64,000 nt of DNA from Todiramphus chloris collaris (Eukaryota; Chordata; Aves; Coraciiformes; Alcedinidae), in the NCBI GenBank assembly GCA_025345505.1, contig JANVCC010000030.1, positions 2,158,123 to 2,222,122 on the forward strand, written 5' to 3'. Shown here in pieces: positions 25,001-39,284 of this stretch. The translations under genes and the position numbers were made by a program. Positions within the stretch are counted from its first letter, which is position 1. Each line of letters starts with the position of its first letter. Below the pieces are notes generated by a model that was not told the DNA's origin, did not search any database, and worked only from the letters and a program-made list of their open reading frames with translations.

Positions 25001-28000
25001 GCAAGGAAAGCCACAACCCCACCTATGGATTTCAACTAATTTCAAACAAATAAATATAGTTTAAAGCTCCTGTCTGCCCTTAAGTGAAGGGAGTATTCGG
25101 CACAGCAGCATAAGGCAACAGCGAGCAGTACACGGTTACTGGGGAGAAAGACATGCAGTAATGGTTTCAAGAGGAATAGTCAGTTGTTTGAAACAGTGCT
25201 ATGAATATAACAGTAGTTTATGTAGTTATCAGTTACATTCTTGGAGGATATCCAGCTGATACAAGACTTATTCTTTTAAGTACCATTTCCTTATTGAAAC
25301 AGAGAGTAACCCAAGGAGGGTGTAGTTTTGTTGTAAGCATTGTATACATTGTGAAAAAAATTCCCCATAGAAAAAAGGGAAAACAGTTCAATTCTTTAAC
25401 TCTCTGCTATAGTGTGACCCTGCTAATTTAAAAAACAGTTGAGCAATTTTGACGAAAGCAGAAATTGTATCAACTTCAGCAAGAACTCTGAAAATTTGAG
25501 TGACAAAACTCCCTGTTGTGTCTGGAAAATTCCCACCTATTCCTTATTCACCCAGTCCTCTGGCACTGAATACAGATGTTTTCTTCTCCTGTTACTTCTG
25601 ACAGATTAAGTGATTCCAGAGTTGTCCATAATTAATTTTGGCATGAAAGTAACTACCCTTGCACACTCCGGAAGACAAATGAAATGTCAGAGAAAGGCAC
25701 CCCAGAGTAATTTGTTTCTTGCCTTATCTACAAGAAACAGGTGTAATTTTTTAACCAGTGTGATAGGACAGCACAGACAGTGGCTCGCCACTAGTCACTT
25801 ATAAATGTAAACATAAAAGAAATACTTTAAGTACTAAGTACAGGGTAGGGAGAAAACTAGAAATCGATCCGTAGAACAAAACAACCTGACTCCCCACTCA
25901 AACCCCAAACAGTCACACATCTCACATAGGTGAGTGTCACACATCTGAGCCCTTCAGTAGGTTTAGGATCTGCAAGAAAGCAGCCGAGGAGATCCTCCTG
26001 ATAATGGAACAGGAGATGAACAGCCACCTGGGACTTGTGAAGCATCCTCATCCACACCAGAAATTCAAATAGGTACCCGAAGTGCAGGTGTCACATATAT
26101 CATATAACTCTGCCTCAGAGCTCAAACTACTAAACCAGCTCCAGGCCTGGCATTACAGTTTGAAGCAAGTCAGGATCACGTGAGTGTACGATGACAATGA
26201 TGGTTTTGGTTCTCTAACCATCATGATACCATAGTGCCTGCTAAAGACAGAACCAGCACGGCTTCTGCTTGGGTGTCTCTTGCCTTTGAAAAGCTAACAG
26301 AGCCTTGTCAGAGACCCTACACTCGAGCTCAAGCAGCAGAGAATGTCTGGCAGAGACACAGGGTGATGTGCAATAGGGATGACCAAAAGGCCCACCCCTT
26401 GTCTCCCTTCCCCAGGGAGCAAGGTGGCAGGAGGACAAAAAGCCACCAACAGTGACAGAGCCACACAGATGCAGGCCAGGCTCCCAGGATGTCACTACAG
26501 GATTACTGGACATACACTTTGCTGTGTTAGGTGGGATGTTATTTATTAACACTAGAAGTATACACCTGTCATCGCCACGCTTTTCTTGTTTACCTCACCT
26601 CTCCCCTATCATCTTAAACCCTGCCATTCTCTCTCTTTCCTCAACTCAAGATTACTTTTGGTTGTCTTATCAGTCTCCTCCAGACTGATAGTTTCAAAAG
26701 CAGATATATCCTTGATGTGCGTGTCTGACAGGTTTGGCTTCACTTTTTATGACACCTGTGCTGACAGCACATCGCAAACACAGGTACATACAACCGCATC
26801 TGAATGCGCCTAAGGACTCTGTAACCAGAAAAAGCTTTCTTCCTTTTATATGAAGAATTCCACTGCGAGCTTTCCACAGGATATTAGTTATCAATCTAGC
26901 AAATCTTGTATGGTCAGAAAACACTAGTGAGTCAGCCAGTACAGATCCAAGAGGTGAGCAAAAGTCTTCATTTCAGTCAATAACTGAAATGAAAATATCA
27001 GCTGAGTATTAATTAAAAGATGTTACCCTTTTCTCATCTCCAAAATGTTAATTTTGAAAATTTGCATCAGCTTTTAAATGAGCAGAAAAACAAGGGGAAA
27101 CACAGTTTCCCCTCACCCTCAAACCACTTGGAAATCAGGGTCAAAACTCTTATAAAAACAGGCTTTATTCTTGGACTCAGTAAAACGAGTGTCTTCCTAT
27201 CTGACATTATGGCAAAATCCAGACTCTAACTTCAAGACGCAGGAGATCAAAGAGAAGCTGAACAATCAATGTCTGTTCCAATTTAAACTGCTGTGAGTTC
27301 CACTGCTCCTCCATCCAAATTCTGCCCCTACTTCAAATGTAACAAGCACTCATTCCAACTCAGTTATCACCTGAACACAGTCTTAGCAAGAAACAAAAAT
27401 CAACAAAACCAACAAACAAAACCAACCCCCAACAGGAACCCACACTTAATTCATAAAGTCTAGCAAAGATTAATTATTACTTCAGAGTAAGTGAGGAGTG
27501 ATCTAAGAACGTAGGTTATCAGTATGTCACCTAAAAGTTAAGAAAAGCATGACTGTCTTAATTCAGTGCAAAATGACTTTCATTGCCCATGAAGTTCACG
27601 AACCATCAGCCAGACATGAGTCAATCACAACATAGGCAGGGTGGGGGGGGGAATCTACCACGAACCTCCTGGCAACTACAATTTTTATTCCAGGGAAAAA
27701 TAAGACACATTACCTGGAATAAACAATTTCAGAGAATTGAGAGAGGCTGTAATTTTCTAGGATTGACAATCTGATACATTCAATATCACTGATTAGATAT
27801 TGAAAAACAGAATGAAAACTAAAGCTTTAAAGAAGTATCCAACAAACAATTTATTAAAACTATTAACAGAAAAATCTTCTACACAAAGAGGGTATGATGA
27901 AAATTGGAAGAGGGCATGCAACAGCTTTCCCAGGTTTTATCAATACCATGTTAACTTCAAATTTACATGCTACAATGAAGATGTATCAACTGATTATTAT

Positions 28001-28570
28001 ACCTGTGTTATATTTGCTGGTAATTTCCCAAGTTATTTACCTGAATACAGCTGATTGAGTAAACTAAGTGGGGGTTTTGTGTTAGTTTTTTTAATTAATG
28101 ATTTCAATATTACTAAAGGCAGGAAAAGGGGAGAAAAGATGTCTGGGTTTCAGATTTATGGGTCACCAAATGCAGTTCAGCGATTACATTATCAGCTACA
28201 AAATAAAATCTCTCTGAAATACATAAAAATCTAATGTATATTGATAAAACATGCTTAAATAGATATAAGAAGATTTCCAAATTATGTACAAAGGTTGCTT
28301 CTCTCAAAGCAAGCAGTCTCTTGGACTTGGTGTGTGCAAGTGAATCCTTGAAAACTCACATTTGCCCTAAATACAGGTGCCTCTATACACTAAACATTCC
28401 AAAATGTTTTTGGTGCCTTTATGCACCACTCGCCATCATATACTTTTTGATAATGTAATCCAGTTTCAGACAGAATGAATAGGACTCCTACTACTGATCT
28501 CCCCAGCAAGCACTAACTCAAAAGCTGGCAATGCTTCCCAGAGCGGCACTGCACGAGCAGAATATGCTCT

Positions 28571-28582
28571 CCCCCCCCCCCC
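28571..28582. repeat. C12 homopolymer
   Basis: Twelve consecutive C residues after CTCT, about 0.4 kb from the CR1 at 28976. Confidence 0.9.
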
Positions 28583-28975
28583 ACTGTAATACAAATACTG
28601 AGAAGAACAGCTCAGCAACATTTAGGAAGAAGCGATGCATTTAGATGGTTAATGAAAATATGCATTTGCCTTGGAAAAAATATTTTGCAGAAGAGCCAGA
28701 AACACTTTACCTCGAGGCATAATACAACCGTTAACTGAGCCATAATTACTGACTGTGAATTCTTACAGTATGCTCTGATGCGTTTGGCATTGGCATGGAA
28801 CAGGAGGCAGTAAACTAATTCAATTACATGCCTGATCTGGGAAGTTTATTGATCTTCAGAAGGGAGGATAACTTGCACGATCTTAACTAGGAAAGCTAAG
28901 ATGATGCTGAAAATGCCTGCTGTTTATCTTCCTGCCTTTTTGTTGCTGTGCTTTATAATTAACAGTGTTATGGGT

Positions 28976-30600
28976 TCACAGAATCCTAGAACAGTTTGGG
29001 TTGGAAGGGACCTTAAAGATCATTTAGTTCCAACCCCCCTGCCATGGGCAGGGACACCTCCCACTAGACCAGGTTGCTCAAAGTCCCGTCAAACCTGGCC
29101 TTCAAGGCTTCCAGAAGGGGACATCCACAGTTTCTGTGGGCAATCTATTTCAGTGCTTCACCATTCTCACAGGGAAGAATTTCTTCATAATATCTAATCT
29201 AAATCTACTTTCTTTCAGTTTAAAACCATTACCCCTTGGTCTCATCACTACATGCCATGGTAAAAAGTCCCTCTCCAACTTTCCTGTAGGCTCCCTTTAG
29301 GTACCAGAAAGCTGCTACAAGGTATCCCTGAAGACTTCTCTTCTCCAGGCTGAAGAACCCCAACTCTCTCAACCTGTCCTCATAGGAGAAGTGTTCTAGC
29401 CCCTTGATTATATTTGTGGCCCTCCTCTGGACTTGCTCAAGCAGGTCCATGTCCTTCTTACACTGGAGACTCCATAGATGGCCATAGCACTCCAGGTGGG
29501 GTCTCACAAGAGATGAGCAGAGCTGCAGATCACCTCCCTTGACCCGCTGGTCACACTTCTGCTTCTTTTGGTGCATCCCAGGATACAACTGGCTTTCTGG
29601 GCTGCAAGTGCACATCTCATCAACCAACACTACCAGCTCTTTTTCTTCAGGGCTGCTCTCAATCCACTCATCGTCCAACCTGTATTTATGCTTGGGATTG
29701 CCCCTACCCGTGTACAGGACCTTGCATCTGGCCTTGTTGAACTTCATGAGGTTTGCATGGGCCTACCTCTCAAGTCTGTCAAGGTCCCTCTGGATGGCAT
29801 CCACACAGCTTGGTGTCGTTGGAAACTTGCTGAGGGTGCCCTCAATCCCACTGTCCATGTCGCCAACAAAGATGTTAAACAACACTGGTCCCAGTACTGA
29901 TCCCTGAAGAACACCACACGTCACTGGTCTCCAGATGGACATTGCGCTATTGACTGCAACACTCCATTAAGCCAATTCCTTATCCACTGAGTGGTCCATC
30001 TGTTAAATCCATGTCTCTCCAATTTAGAGACAAGGATGTCATGTGGGACAGTGTCAAATGCTTTGCACAAGTCCAGGTAGACGATGTCAGCTGCTCTACC
30101 CTTATCCACCAAAGCTGTAAGTCTGTTGTAGAAGGCCACCAAATTTGTCAGGCACAACATGCATGCCCTCAGTGAAGCTATGCTGGTTGTCACCAATCAC
30201 CTCCTTATGTACTGTACACCCTAGCACATTTCCAGAAGGATCTGATCCATGATCCTGCTGGGCAGAGAGATGAGACTGAGGAGTCTGTAGTTCCTCAGCT
30301 CTTCCTTTTTTCCCTGTTTGAAAATGGGGGTTGTTTCCCACCAGTGGCAACTTCACTAGACTGCCACAGCTTCTCAAATATGATGGGCAGTGGCTTAGCA
30401 ACTTCATCTGCCAGCTCCCTCAGGACCCACAAATGCATTTCATCAGGTCCCATGGACCTGTGCACCTTCACATTCCTTAGATGGTCTCAAATATGGACTT
30501 TACCTATGGTGGCCAGCTCTTCATCCTCCTAGTCCTTGCCTTTGCTGTCTTTGATTTGGGTGGTGTGGCTGAAGAACTTGCTGGTGAAGACTTCCAGTGA
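28976..30600 (-). mobile_element. CR1 LINE retrotransposon, 5'-truncated, about 1.6 kb
   Basis: Read on the minus strand, this ends in the CR1 3' signature: CCAACCCAAAC-like sequence followed by a degenerate TTCTAGGATTCTGTGA. Before it lies the typical CR1 tail (GGGACCTTAAAG..., the GGGCAGGG segment) and then the reverse-transcriptase reading frame. Minus-strand translations at 29921-30196 ([23 protein letters not shown] region) and 29229-29747 (RFNKA-like, LLEQVQRRATNIIKGLEHFSYEDRLRELG) are classic CR1 RT and C-terminal sequence. The copy is 5'-truncated near 30600, as most CR1 insertions are. It lies in the same orientation as NAALADL2, deep in its large intron. Confidence 0.95.
29229..30196 (-). 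pseudogene. Broken CR1 reverse-transcriptase reading frame
   Basis: This is the remnant of CR1 ORF2 inside the LINE at 28976-30600. RT motif A (KAFDTV) is intact in the 29921-30196 frame. The frame then breaks. At about 29812-29825 the segment that should encode the catalytic F-A-D-D motif has a one-base frame slip, and the first catalytic aspartate codon reads as AAC (Asn). A Trp-to-TAG stop follows at 29763-29765, and part of the spacer after the motif is missing. The downstream frame (29229-29747) is open to the end of ORF2. The copy cannot encode an active reverse transcriptase. Confidence 0.85.
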
Positions 30601-33231
30601 TAAACTATTTAAAAACCGGCTTCAGGAGAGCTTGCTCTGCTATCTTACTCTCAGAACACACATTCCGTAATTGAGATAGAAATTACCAGTACTAGTAAGT
30701 AATACTCATATGTTTCTCTTAAGATATAATGCCAAGATTAATGCTCATGGGGTAGAATTTACCATGTTACCCAGTATATTGCTGCTGTTGAAAATCTAAG
30801 TTCATATTTTCTCAAATGTACTACTTTGCATCAACAATGTGATAGAAGTATGAATTGTCATGAGTACATAAGTCAGCATTTGGAAAACTTAATTTTTCTT
30901 CACTAGTCTTTTTTTTTTCCTAGAAGACAACTGCCATAAGTATGTCTTCTGTGACATGTTACGGTGGCTGTTACATATCCTAGTGTTGACAATAGGGGTT
31001 TTTTTGCCATGTTTGAAGTAGCAGCATTGCAGTCCATCTTCATAGATTTTATAAGATGTTGATTGCAGTTTAATGAGCATCAGAGAGCATCTGGCAATTA
31101 TACCTCTGAGGGAGGCTAACTGATAAATTAGCAGACCCACTGCAGCAAGGCCGGTAAAATCTAGTCTCTAAAAACTCTCAAATGCTTTCTGGTACACATG
31201 AAGTAGTTCACCAAGAAGCAACTTTACCTTTATTTTGGAAAACATTAGTAAGACCGTCCTAGAACAAAAACTCTTCCCAGTTCGTGCTCTTCTCTGAATC
31301 AGATTTACCCAGTTGCACTGCTCCTCATATGGATCTGTAGATGTCCAGTAAGACAGTTCAGATCACAAGTAATGATAAAATATGTTCACGTGAACTCTCC
31401 AGTTCATAAAGTGTATCTGGTAAGACTTGAAGGGTTCAATATCTTGGCTACATTGAAGAAGCAAAGATCAAAACAACCCGATCATAAACTGAAGAATGGC
31501 CTCACAGATCAACTGCTTCAGATCCATATACTCAGTGGTCTGTCCAGGGAAACACGAATTACAGCCAAGAGCTGCTCAACAAAGAGAGACAGAGCAGTTC
31601 ACTAGTGAGGTGGTAGCTGCATTGCTCCACTCTGATGCTTTCTCCACCACAGAAAGAACATTTCAAACACAAAGTCAGAAATTAAGACCATATTTAAGAA
31701 GAAAGCATAAAGGAAGTTGGGAAATATCTAGCTGAATTATGCTGTCAGAAGCAAGTTTCCAGTGTAATCAAAGGGACCTGTAATTCACAGGATGACATTA
31801 TGAACAGTGCTTTGAAATCATTCACTTCTAAAGTGTAATTCATCTGCCGTTATTACACTGTGGAAGCGTGATCATGTATAAACATGAAAATCATTTCAGG
31901 TATTTTCAAATAAGTTAGAACAGGAAATATCTGCAGAGTGCCAATGCAGAAGCTTACAAAAAAATTGACTTTTTTTTTCTTATGGAAGGGAGTAAAAATG
32001 GGCCACCACACTTACCAGGAGAAAAAGCTGGTAGAGGGTGCCAGGAATGCACTGGGGCAAGAAAATTATTGCAGGAGGGTGTTGACACGTCAGCTAGCAA
32101 GATGGCATGAGAATGTATCTGCTTACACACAGCTATACAATCATGGGGCAAATGTTCTACGGAAGATGTAAAAATGATCCCAAGCTTTTATCCACCATTA
32201 ACTGATACAGTTAAATCAGGGCAACTGAGAAGCATCTACAACTAAAAACTGGCCTAGTGCACTGTGCAAGTACAGTTCAAAGACAAGGTGCTCAACGAAT
32301 AAAAAAAGAGAATAAAACTAAACAGACCTTTTCATCCAGCAGCAGTAAAACTATAGGGCAGAAAACGTTGTTAAATCGCTTAAGCTTGTTGCATCAACAA
32401 ACCATATCAGAAAGCTATAAAATATGCGTCTCATGGTAACCATTCCTATGTAACACACCGCGAAATAATAAAGTGCTTGCATCAAAGTCAAGCTGAACCC
32501 ACATAATGACTCGCCCTGGGGAACTCCGGCACTGGCGGTGTGAGAAGGAAGAAATGATTATGTGAGGAATGCAAAGCCACTAGAAAGTAAAACAACGTAT
32601 AGGTGCTACAAAGGAAAGGCAAGAAACCACAGAGGGGATGGAGCACTGGTTAGGTAGTAAAGCAGGTAAAAAGCCATCTCAACTAAATGAAAGATGAAGA
32701 GTACTCCATCATTTTAGTGACTATAGAGCACAGTCAACAGCTCACTGTGTTCATCTGGCAGTAAGTGCAGCCTAAAGTGTAAATGTAAACTAAGGACAAC
32801 AGCAAGGTAAACATACAGAGGCCTGGACAGCAAAATAAGACAATTTTAGAAATAACTAAATAACGGCCTGTGTGTCATTTCACTTTCCTCTTGGCCACCT
32901 GAGCACTTGGGGAGCTACACGGATAGGAAAGCTGATGAGTTTGAATAGTACAAACACACTTCTGAATCCTTTGTCTGAACTTGCTTAGATGTTCAAACAA
33001 AAAACATTCGTTTTTAGCAAGACACGATTGAAGTTGTGTTTTACAGAAAGAAAAAGCATCAATTTCTAATACTGAATAAACACAACTTATTGCAAAATTG
33101 TTTTTACTTCTAATTTCAGATTTAAACTCTGCAGAAGACGATGTTTATGAGAAGTTTATAGTACTTACATTCTTAGATTGGGTCTCTTATTCATATTTTG
33201 TCCCCTTTACTTGAATTCTTATATCTATCAC

Positions 33232-33328
33232 ATGCAAAAAAATCAGAGAAACAAACAAGCAAAAACCACAACACAAAACAAAAACCACACACACAAAAAG
33301 AAAAGTAAACCCAAACCCAAAACCCCTG
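33232..33328. repeat. A/C-rich low-complexity tract
   Basis: Almost no G or T over about 95 bases: CAAAA, ACACAC and AAACCC units mixed. The end (AAACCCAAACCCAAAACCCC) is telomere-like only in a loose sense and is not a (TTAGGG)n array. Confidence 0.8.
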
Positions 33329-36300
33329 TCCTAGATAGTGCAAAGACTTTTAAGTACATTTTATTGGGCTCCTATAAAAATAAGTAGAAGGAAGACTTCA
33401 CTAAGTGCCTGCAGTTTGTTCCTAGCTACACCAGAAACTTGTGTTGTCCAGGCAATCTTAAAATGTTATTACTGCAAACATAAGCTTTGGAAAAAAAGTT
33501 AAAACATTTTGTTTTGTCTGGGCATCAGACTAGACTTGAGAACTTTCACAAGATGCTCATATCCACTTGTGCAGATGCCCAAATACAAAGCTTTAAACAA
33601 ACACTGGGTATTGATTGTAAACAAATCAAGAAGTGACAATTTTTTCCTGTTTCAATGAAAGGTTTTTCTCATGAAAATGGAGGTTAATCCCTGATCTCAG
33701 GTTGACCAACTAAATGACAATTTCCAAAATTATTCTATTAATAGAGTTTAAGTCTCCTTCTTAGCAGAGATTCAAATATTTGTTCTATAATAGCTCTGTA
33801 AAAACATAAATTCCCAGCATCTCAGCTGTCTTATTCCTTCCAGTAATAATATGTCTGAAGATTATTGAGGGAGTTTAAAAACACAGAAAACCCCAAAACC
33901 GAACTGAAATAAAAGCAAAACAAAACCCTAACACCTGAGATGAACAGAGCAGCAGCACTTCCTTTCCCCTAGTACAAAATCCAACGCTTATTCATGAGGG
34001 ACTCCAGGGCACAGTGTGAAGCATGTTTTGGCAGCGATCACAACGGCAATGGAATTGGTACTCTGAAGAAACAAAACATTTTGCATTTACAGTCTCTTTG
34101 CTCTTCTTTAACCTTCAAGCTGCTTTAAAGAAAAACAAGATAATTTTTAATCTACATATTACATGGCATCAAAATAGCACATCTCCAAAGCTGAGAAAAC
34201 ATATGCTGCCAAAGAACAAAATGATCGCTTTGATTCTAATACCTGTGATAGTAGCATGATAATAACTACGTGTGACAACTTCTCCCTACTCTCAAAATAA
34301 TTACGGCTCTCTAGAATTCAACATCTGTGTTACCAGATGTTACTGTCAGCCACGTAAGCAAAAGCACTGCAGAAACCTGGCCAGCATCCAGAGTTTTTTC
34401 TCTCAATACCTCAGCAGATGCAGGTGGTTTTCAGTAGTCCAATATTAGGATCACCAAGCCATGCAAATCCACTTATGTAAACCAGGGAACAGCATCAGAG
34501 AATAATGCATCACGCCCAACCAGGTTCAGCGTAGTCAGACCGATATTTCAGCCAACCTATGGAGAACTCAGATCAGCTTTAGAATGTCTGACACAAAAAC
34601 CAGTAATGTCACAACGTGTTTTTGAAAACACATTCCCATTAAGTCATTTTAACTTCAAAATTCACTTTCATACACAGACATAATATGTGCCAGCTGGATG
34701 ACAAACAAGCTATTAAAAAACACGCATGCACAGCAGAATTTTAAAATATTATACCAAAACCATAAATCATTCACTCTTCAGACACAACTTGTAACTTAGC
34801 ACCAAACTCTTTGCCTGAACAGGAAGATTTACATATAGTGCTGCTTTTATGGAAGAGTTTTTCTCCAATCTATATAATTCTAAACTGCTGCAATCTGAAA
34901 ACAAATTATCTTCAGTAGGGAAGCAATCCAAGCTTTAGCTGAACCTTCTAAGTGAAAATAAACATATTTAAAATGGAATTAACTGTAGCCAAAGGATAAC
35001 AATCTTTCAAAAACATGCCTGAAGCATTTGTGATGTGGAAACTTTTTGTTATCGTGCTCCTTAACTATTCAACCAACAGGTTTAATACTAACCAACTAGG
35101 AAGAACAAGTCTCTTTCTACTAATGACTCCTTCACCAATTTGTTTCTACAACGAGCCAGAGAAGAGCCTGCTCTGCCGTATTTGGCCACACTTTTCCTTT
35201 GCTTCTCAGCTCAGCCCGAGACACCCCTTTCCCAGGGACACCCCTTTCCCAGATGCACGTAGCATTCTGGAGAGCACCTCCAGCTGCTGCAGCATCTCTC
35301 CAGTCCTAGCACTGCTCGAAGAGGGAGATACCTGGTTGGAAGGTCCAGCCCCTCTCTTCCTCCTCAGTAACAGACTGTGGATCCCTAGGGGTACAAAAGC
35401 CTTTTGGGAACCACCTGACTACCACACTGATGGGCACACAGAAGGACACTGCTACAAATACAGAAGGGCTTTTCCTAACGGTCACCATAAAGCATTTTGC
35501 ATAATCAGCTAATGAAGTCTAATGCGCTTATACTTATAAATTAAAGAGGTGTGTGTGGGAGGCTTAACTCAGATGTGAAATACTAACAAGAAGAGAATTT
35601 ATCTCCTAAATCTTAGCAGAGCTGTGCAGACGGAGACGTGAAGTAAAGCAGATTTCGTAGCTGAAGAACACAACCAGTATTTGATACTTCAATATGAATC
35701 TCTGTAAGGTGGTGAATGTGTATCAGCCTAAGTATTCAGACACATAATTAAGTCAGAAATCATTAGGGCCTTTATGACAGCAGGACTCTAACTCCACAAT
35801 ACTAAAAGTCAAGGTTTTCACTATCAAAATTCTTTTTCATGCATGTAAAAATTATCTGTCAGAATTATTTCTAGGTTCAAATACATCTTATAAGCGCTTC
35901 ACCTTCAAGCAAATTAAACTGAAGTGTCCAATCATTTTTAAATGGCTTCAGTAGTACGTGTTAGAGGGTTTGCAGCCTCTGAATAATTCTGAAAGTTCAG
36001 ACTTTAACTGGAACTTGAAAAATTATGGTTTCATTAGCAGCAGCAGCTTCACCTTCCTTCTAATTCTGTGCTTACAATTTTCTCATTTTATACAATTTTG
36101 GCTAAGTGTGCATTCAAAATTTCAGTAGCCTAAAAGCTACTCATGCAGGCATTAATTTTAGGAAAACAAAGGCAGTGTTACTACTTATTATTGGCATTTT
36201 AGTGACTTAAAACAGAGGAATTTGAGTCCAAGACTCCAGAACAGTGGCCAGTGTATATACAGCTAATGAAAACATTCACCAGCCCATAGTTTCCAGCCTA

Positions 36301-38248
36301 CACACCTGACAAGCCAGATCCCTACTTTAAAATCCCTACTTTCATGGTCTTAGTTAATTTGGTCCTTCTCTGCACAGAAATATTTACTTCAATAGATTTC
36401 AAAAAACAAGTGCATGTCATATATGGTTATAAGCAACATAATTTGATCTTTCCGGAACCCGTCTCCAAATTATATGTAGGCATTCCTAATTTTCTATTTA
36501 TTTTTTAAGGCAGGAAGAAAAAAAAATTCCCAGTGTGTTATTCCATATTGCTCAGGCATGCCAAGACTTGCTAGACAACTCACGTAACAAAAGAAAACAT
36601 TAAAATAGCCACACTGTTAACCATAAATAATTAACAATTAAGATACTCTCAAAAATTGTGTAAATTCAGAACTACTCTGGGAAATCTGGGAAAATTCCAC
36701 ATTCAAATCTGATGATACAATAAGATGAGAAAAAATTCTACATGCTATTCATGGAAAAGGAATTTAAAGTAAAATAGATTATTTCTTTTAAGAAGGGTCC
36801 AAACAACACAAACTTACACTTTTCTGATTCCCAGTGCATAGTAATGCTCATGTAACAGTTCATGCCTGTCTTTTGTGTCATTCTTTCTTCTTTTTTTTTT
36901 TTTTTAAAGGACAAAACAAAAAAAGGTAATTAATCTGATGAAATCAAAATGTTATCATAGAATACATATTCTGAAAGAAATGCAACTAAGAGTACCATCA
37001 AGGAGTCTTTTTTGTCTTCATCCAATCTTCATTTTCCCTAAATAGTTACGCTTCCTCTAGAAATTTGAACTATCAGCTATAGAGATAACTGTTTTCTGAA
37101 GCTGTACTTCAACATTTCCATTTATTCAAGGCTGATAAGATACAGCTTTTCCAGTAGGTCTGAAATGGGGTAAACAGGGAAAAGGACTTCTCCATGGAGC
37201 TTTCCTCTGCTACATACACTCAGAGACATATAATTACCTGCAAGCAAATACTCATTTTAGTTTTCCCTATCTAGTAGAATATGGTCTTTCTCAAAGTTGC
37301 ACTCAAATAATACTGGAAGTAAAAATCATGTGATTTTACTATGTATTCTCAAATGTTCCCAGGGCAGTTGAAATACTGTCTCAAAAGTATGCTAACAAAG
37401 ATTGATTATCTCCCTCTCAGCTATAATAATAATGAGCAAATCTTGAATACATTCTAATGTTTCCATCATTTGAAACATCGGTGGGGGCAAAGAAAAATAA
37501 GAGCTTTTCTGGCAAACTTTAATAGCATTCACAATTGAAAGAGAAACTAATACCCTATCTGTAATATAAAAAAGCATAAAAATGCATCTTCTAGCTCGAG
37601 GTGAATCTAAAAAAAGAACACTAATTTTTACTATCAAGCCATCTATTTAAAGGATTACAGACAGCTCTCTGATGTGCTTTTGTTGCATCTGGAATAGCTG
37701 CCCTGTCATTCTCACTAAGGTCACACTTTTCCTTTTAAGCTATCTTTTTATTGCTTTTACGACCACTATTTACATGTTGTATCATAGTCTGGCATAAGAA
37801 TCTAGGAAACTTTGTGTAATACTACAGTAAGCCTTATGACAATTATTGCCATCCTTCTCTGTGTAAAATTACTTTCCCCTCATTCTAGAAAAAGTATCAA
37901 CTTTTCCTTTGGGGTAATAGATCTTGAATTACTGGTAGAATATCACCATTTTCATCACAAGGTCACTCTTTATGAGTGGCACAAGAGCACATAAGAAACA
38001 CTCAAGACTCATCTTTAGATAAATCTGTTTTCCATCTCTGCTGAGCTAAGAGTCACATAATACAACACTGCCAGCAACCAATGTTTAACATAAAATAAAT
38101 AAAAGGTATTAAAGTGTCTTTATGCACCAAAAGATCCAGTGTATAACCTAATCTTAAAGTTAATACTTTTTGGGTAGACTGGATTATTTAGTAACTGCCT
38201 TTCATATGCAAACATCCTGAATTCTTTGGAGGATAAAATAATTTCTGA

Positions 38249-38530
38249 GTGTATTATCATCCTCTGCTAATAAGTGCTGCAGAAATGTCAACTGCTCTTA
38301 CTGGAGATGAAACTGTACCAGAACTCAAAGACTATCAAGTTTTTTTCATAAATGAAACATCCATTAGAGAAGATGGCTCAGATGAAGTTCCTCACAAGTC
38401 AGAAGACATGAGTGGCTTCATGCCCTTTGCCAGGAGGAACATGCCCAGCTCAGACAGGACGCCCTGGAAGAACCCTGGGATTTTGCACAGGCAGTTCAGG
38501 GAAGGTCATCGAGGAAAGGCCACCAAATAG
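38249..38530 (+). other. Unassigned open frame, 93 codons
   Basis: An open frame beginning MYYHPLLISAAEMST and rich in charged residues, with a basic C-terminus (REGHRGKATK). I do not recognise it. It is followed by a locally GC-richer, exon-like stretch (38600-39060), unlike the surrounding intron. It could be a relic of a retroposed or viral-type sequence, or chance. It has no clear promoter, splice structure or poly(A) site. Confidence 0.15.
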
Positions 38531-39284
38531 CAAAACATTTTAGATTCACTATGCACAATTCTGCAGTCCTGCTAGAAAAATGTTGATGACTTCCAAAATA
38601 ATCTGAGAAATTACTGGTTTTGAAGATGCCAGGGAAGCACCACACCCTGCTGGGGCTGGGAAACCTGCCACAAACAGAACCTGAGAGCTCTGCCCCAGAG
38701 CTCTGCAGTGCAGCCAGAGCAGCAGCAGGAGCAGCAGGCACAGACCAGACTGGTCACTCTATTCAGCCAAAACCTTTCTCTTTACATCACTAGGCCAGGA
38801 CAGCTTTTCACACATTTGCAAGACAACACCATATTCCTCCTCTCCTATGTGTCCCAGTGTCCCACCTGTGCCTGGGATGCAGGGAAAAGGAAGCAGCACC
38901 AGTCACTCCCCACGAGCAGCTGGTCTAAGAGCCTCAGTCCCCAAGGAGAGCACTGGGGCAGTGGGAGTTTGAAGCATGGGCCTCAGGGCTCCACAGTCCT
39001 TCTCTGGGGGACACAACAGCCTCCTTAGCAAGGCAGGGACAGCACCAGGCAGGAATGCCTCTGAAGAGTTTCTCACCTGAGGCCCTAATTTGGTGTAGGA
39101 TAATTTGATCTTTAATGTCAGTCTTAATTACTTTAAGGGGAAGGGATCCAATCCTACTGCCAGCCTTTAATTCTAGGTATGACTCATCCTGATCCAATTA
39201 ACTGTTTCCCAAACAACAAGACCTTTTTCACTTTGAGACAAACTAAGTCAAGAGAAAATGAGAGAGAAGAGACACCTAAACCTC

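Noticed and set aside
28901..29197. 98-codon plus-strand frame
   Set aside because: It starts in unique sequence and runs antisense through the CR1 3' UTR.
29539..29907. Plus-strand frames of 110-122 codons
   Set aside because: They are antisense shadows of the CR1 reverse-transcriptase region.
33300..33326. Telomere-like AAACCC repeats
   Set aside because: Units are irregular and embedded in A/C-rich low complexity. No (CCCTAA)n.
35015..35512. 165-codon plus-strand open frame
   Set aside because: No recognised domain, composition changes along its length, and it contains a 16-bp direct repeat (35220 and 35237). It looks like a chance frame over locally GC-rich DNA.
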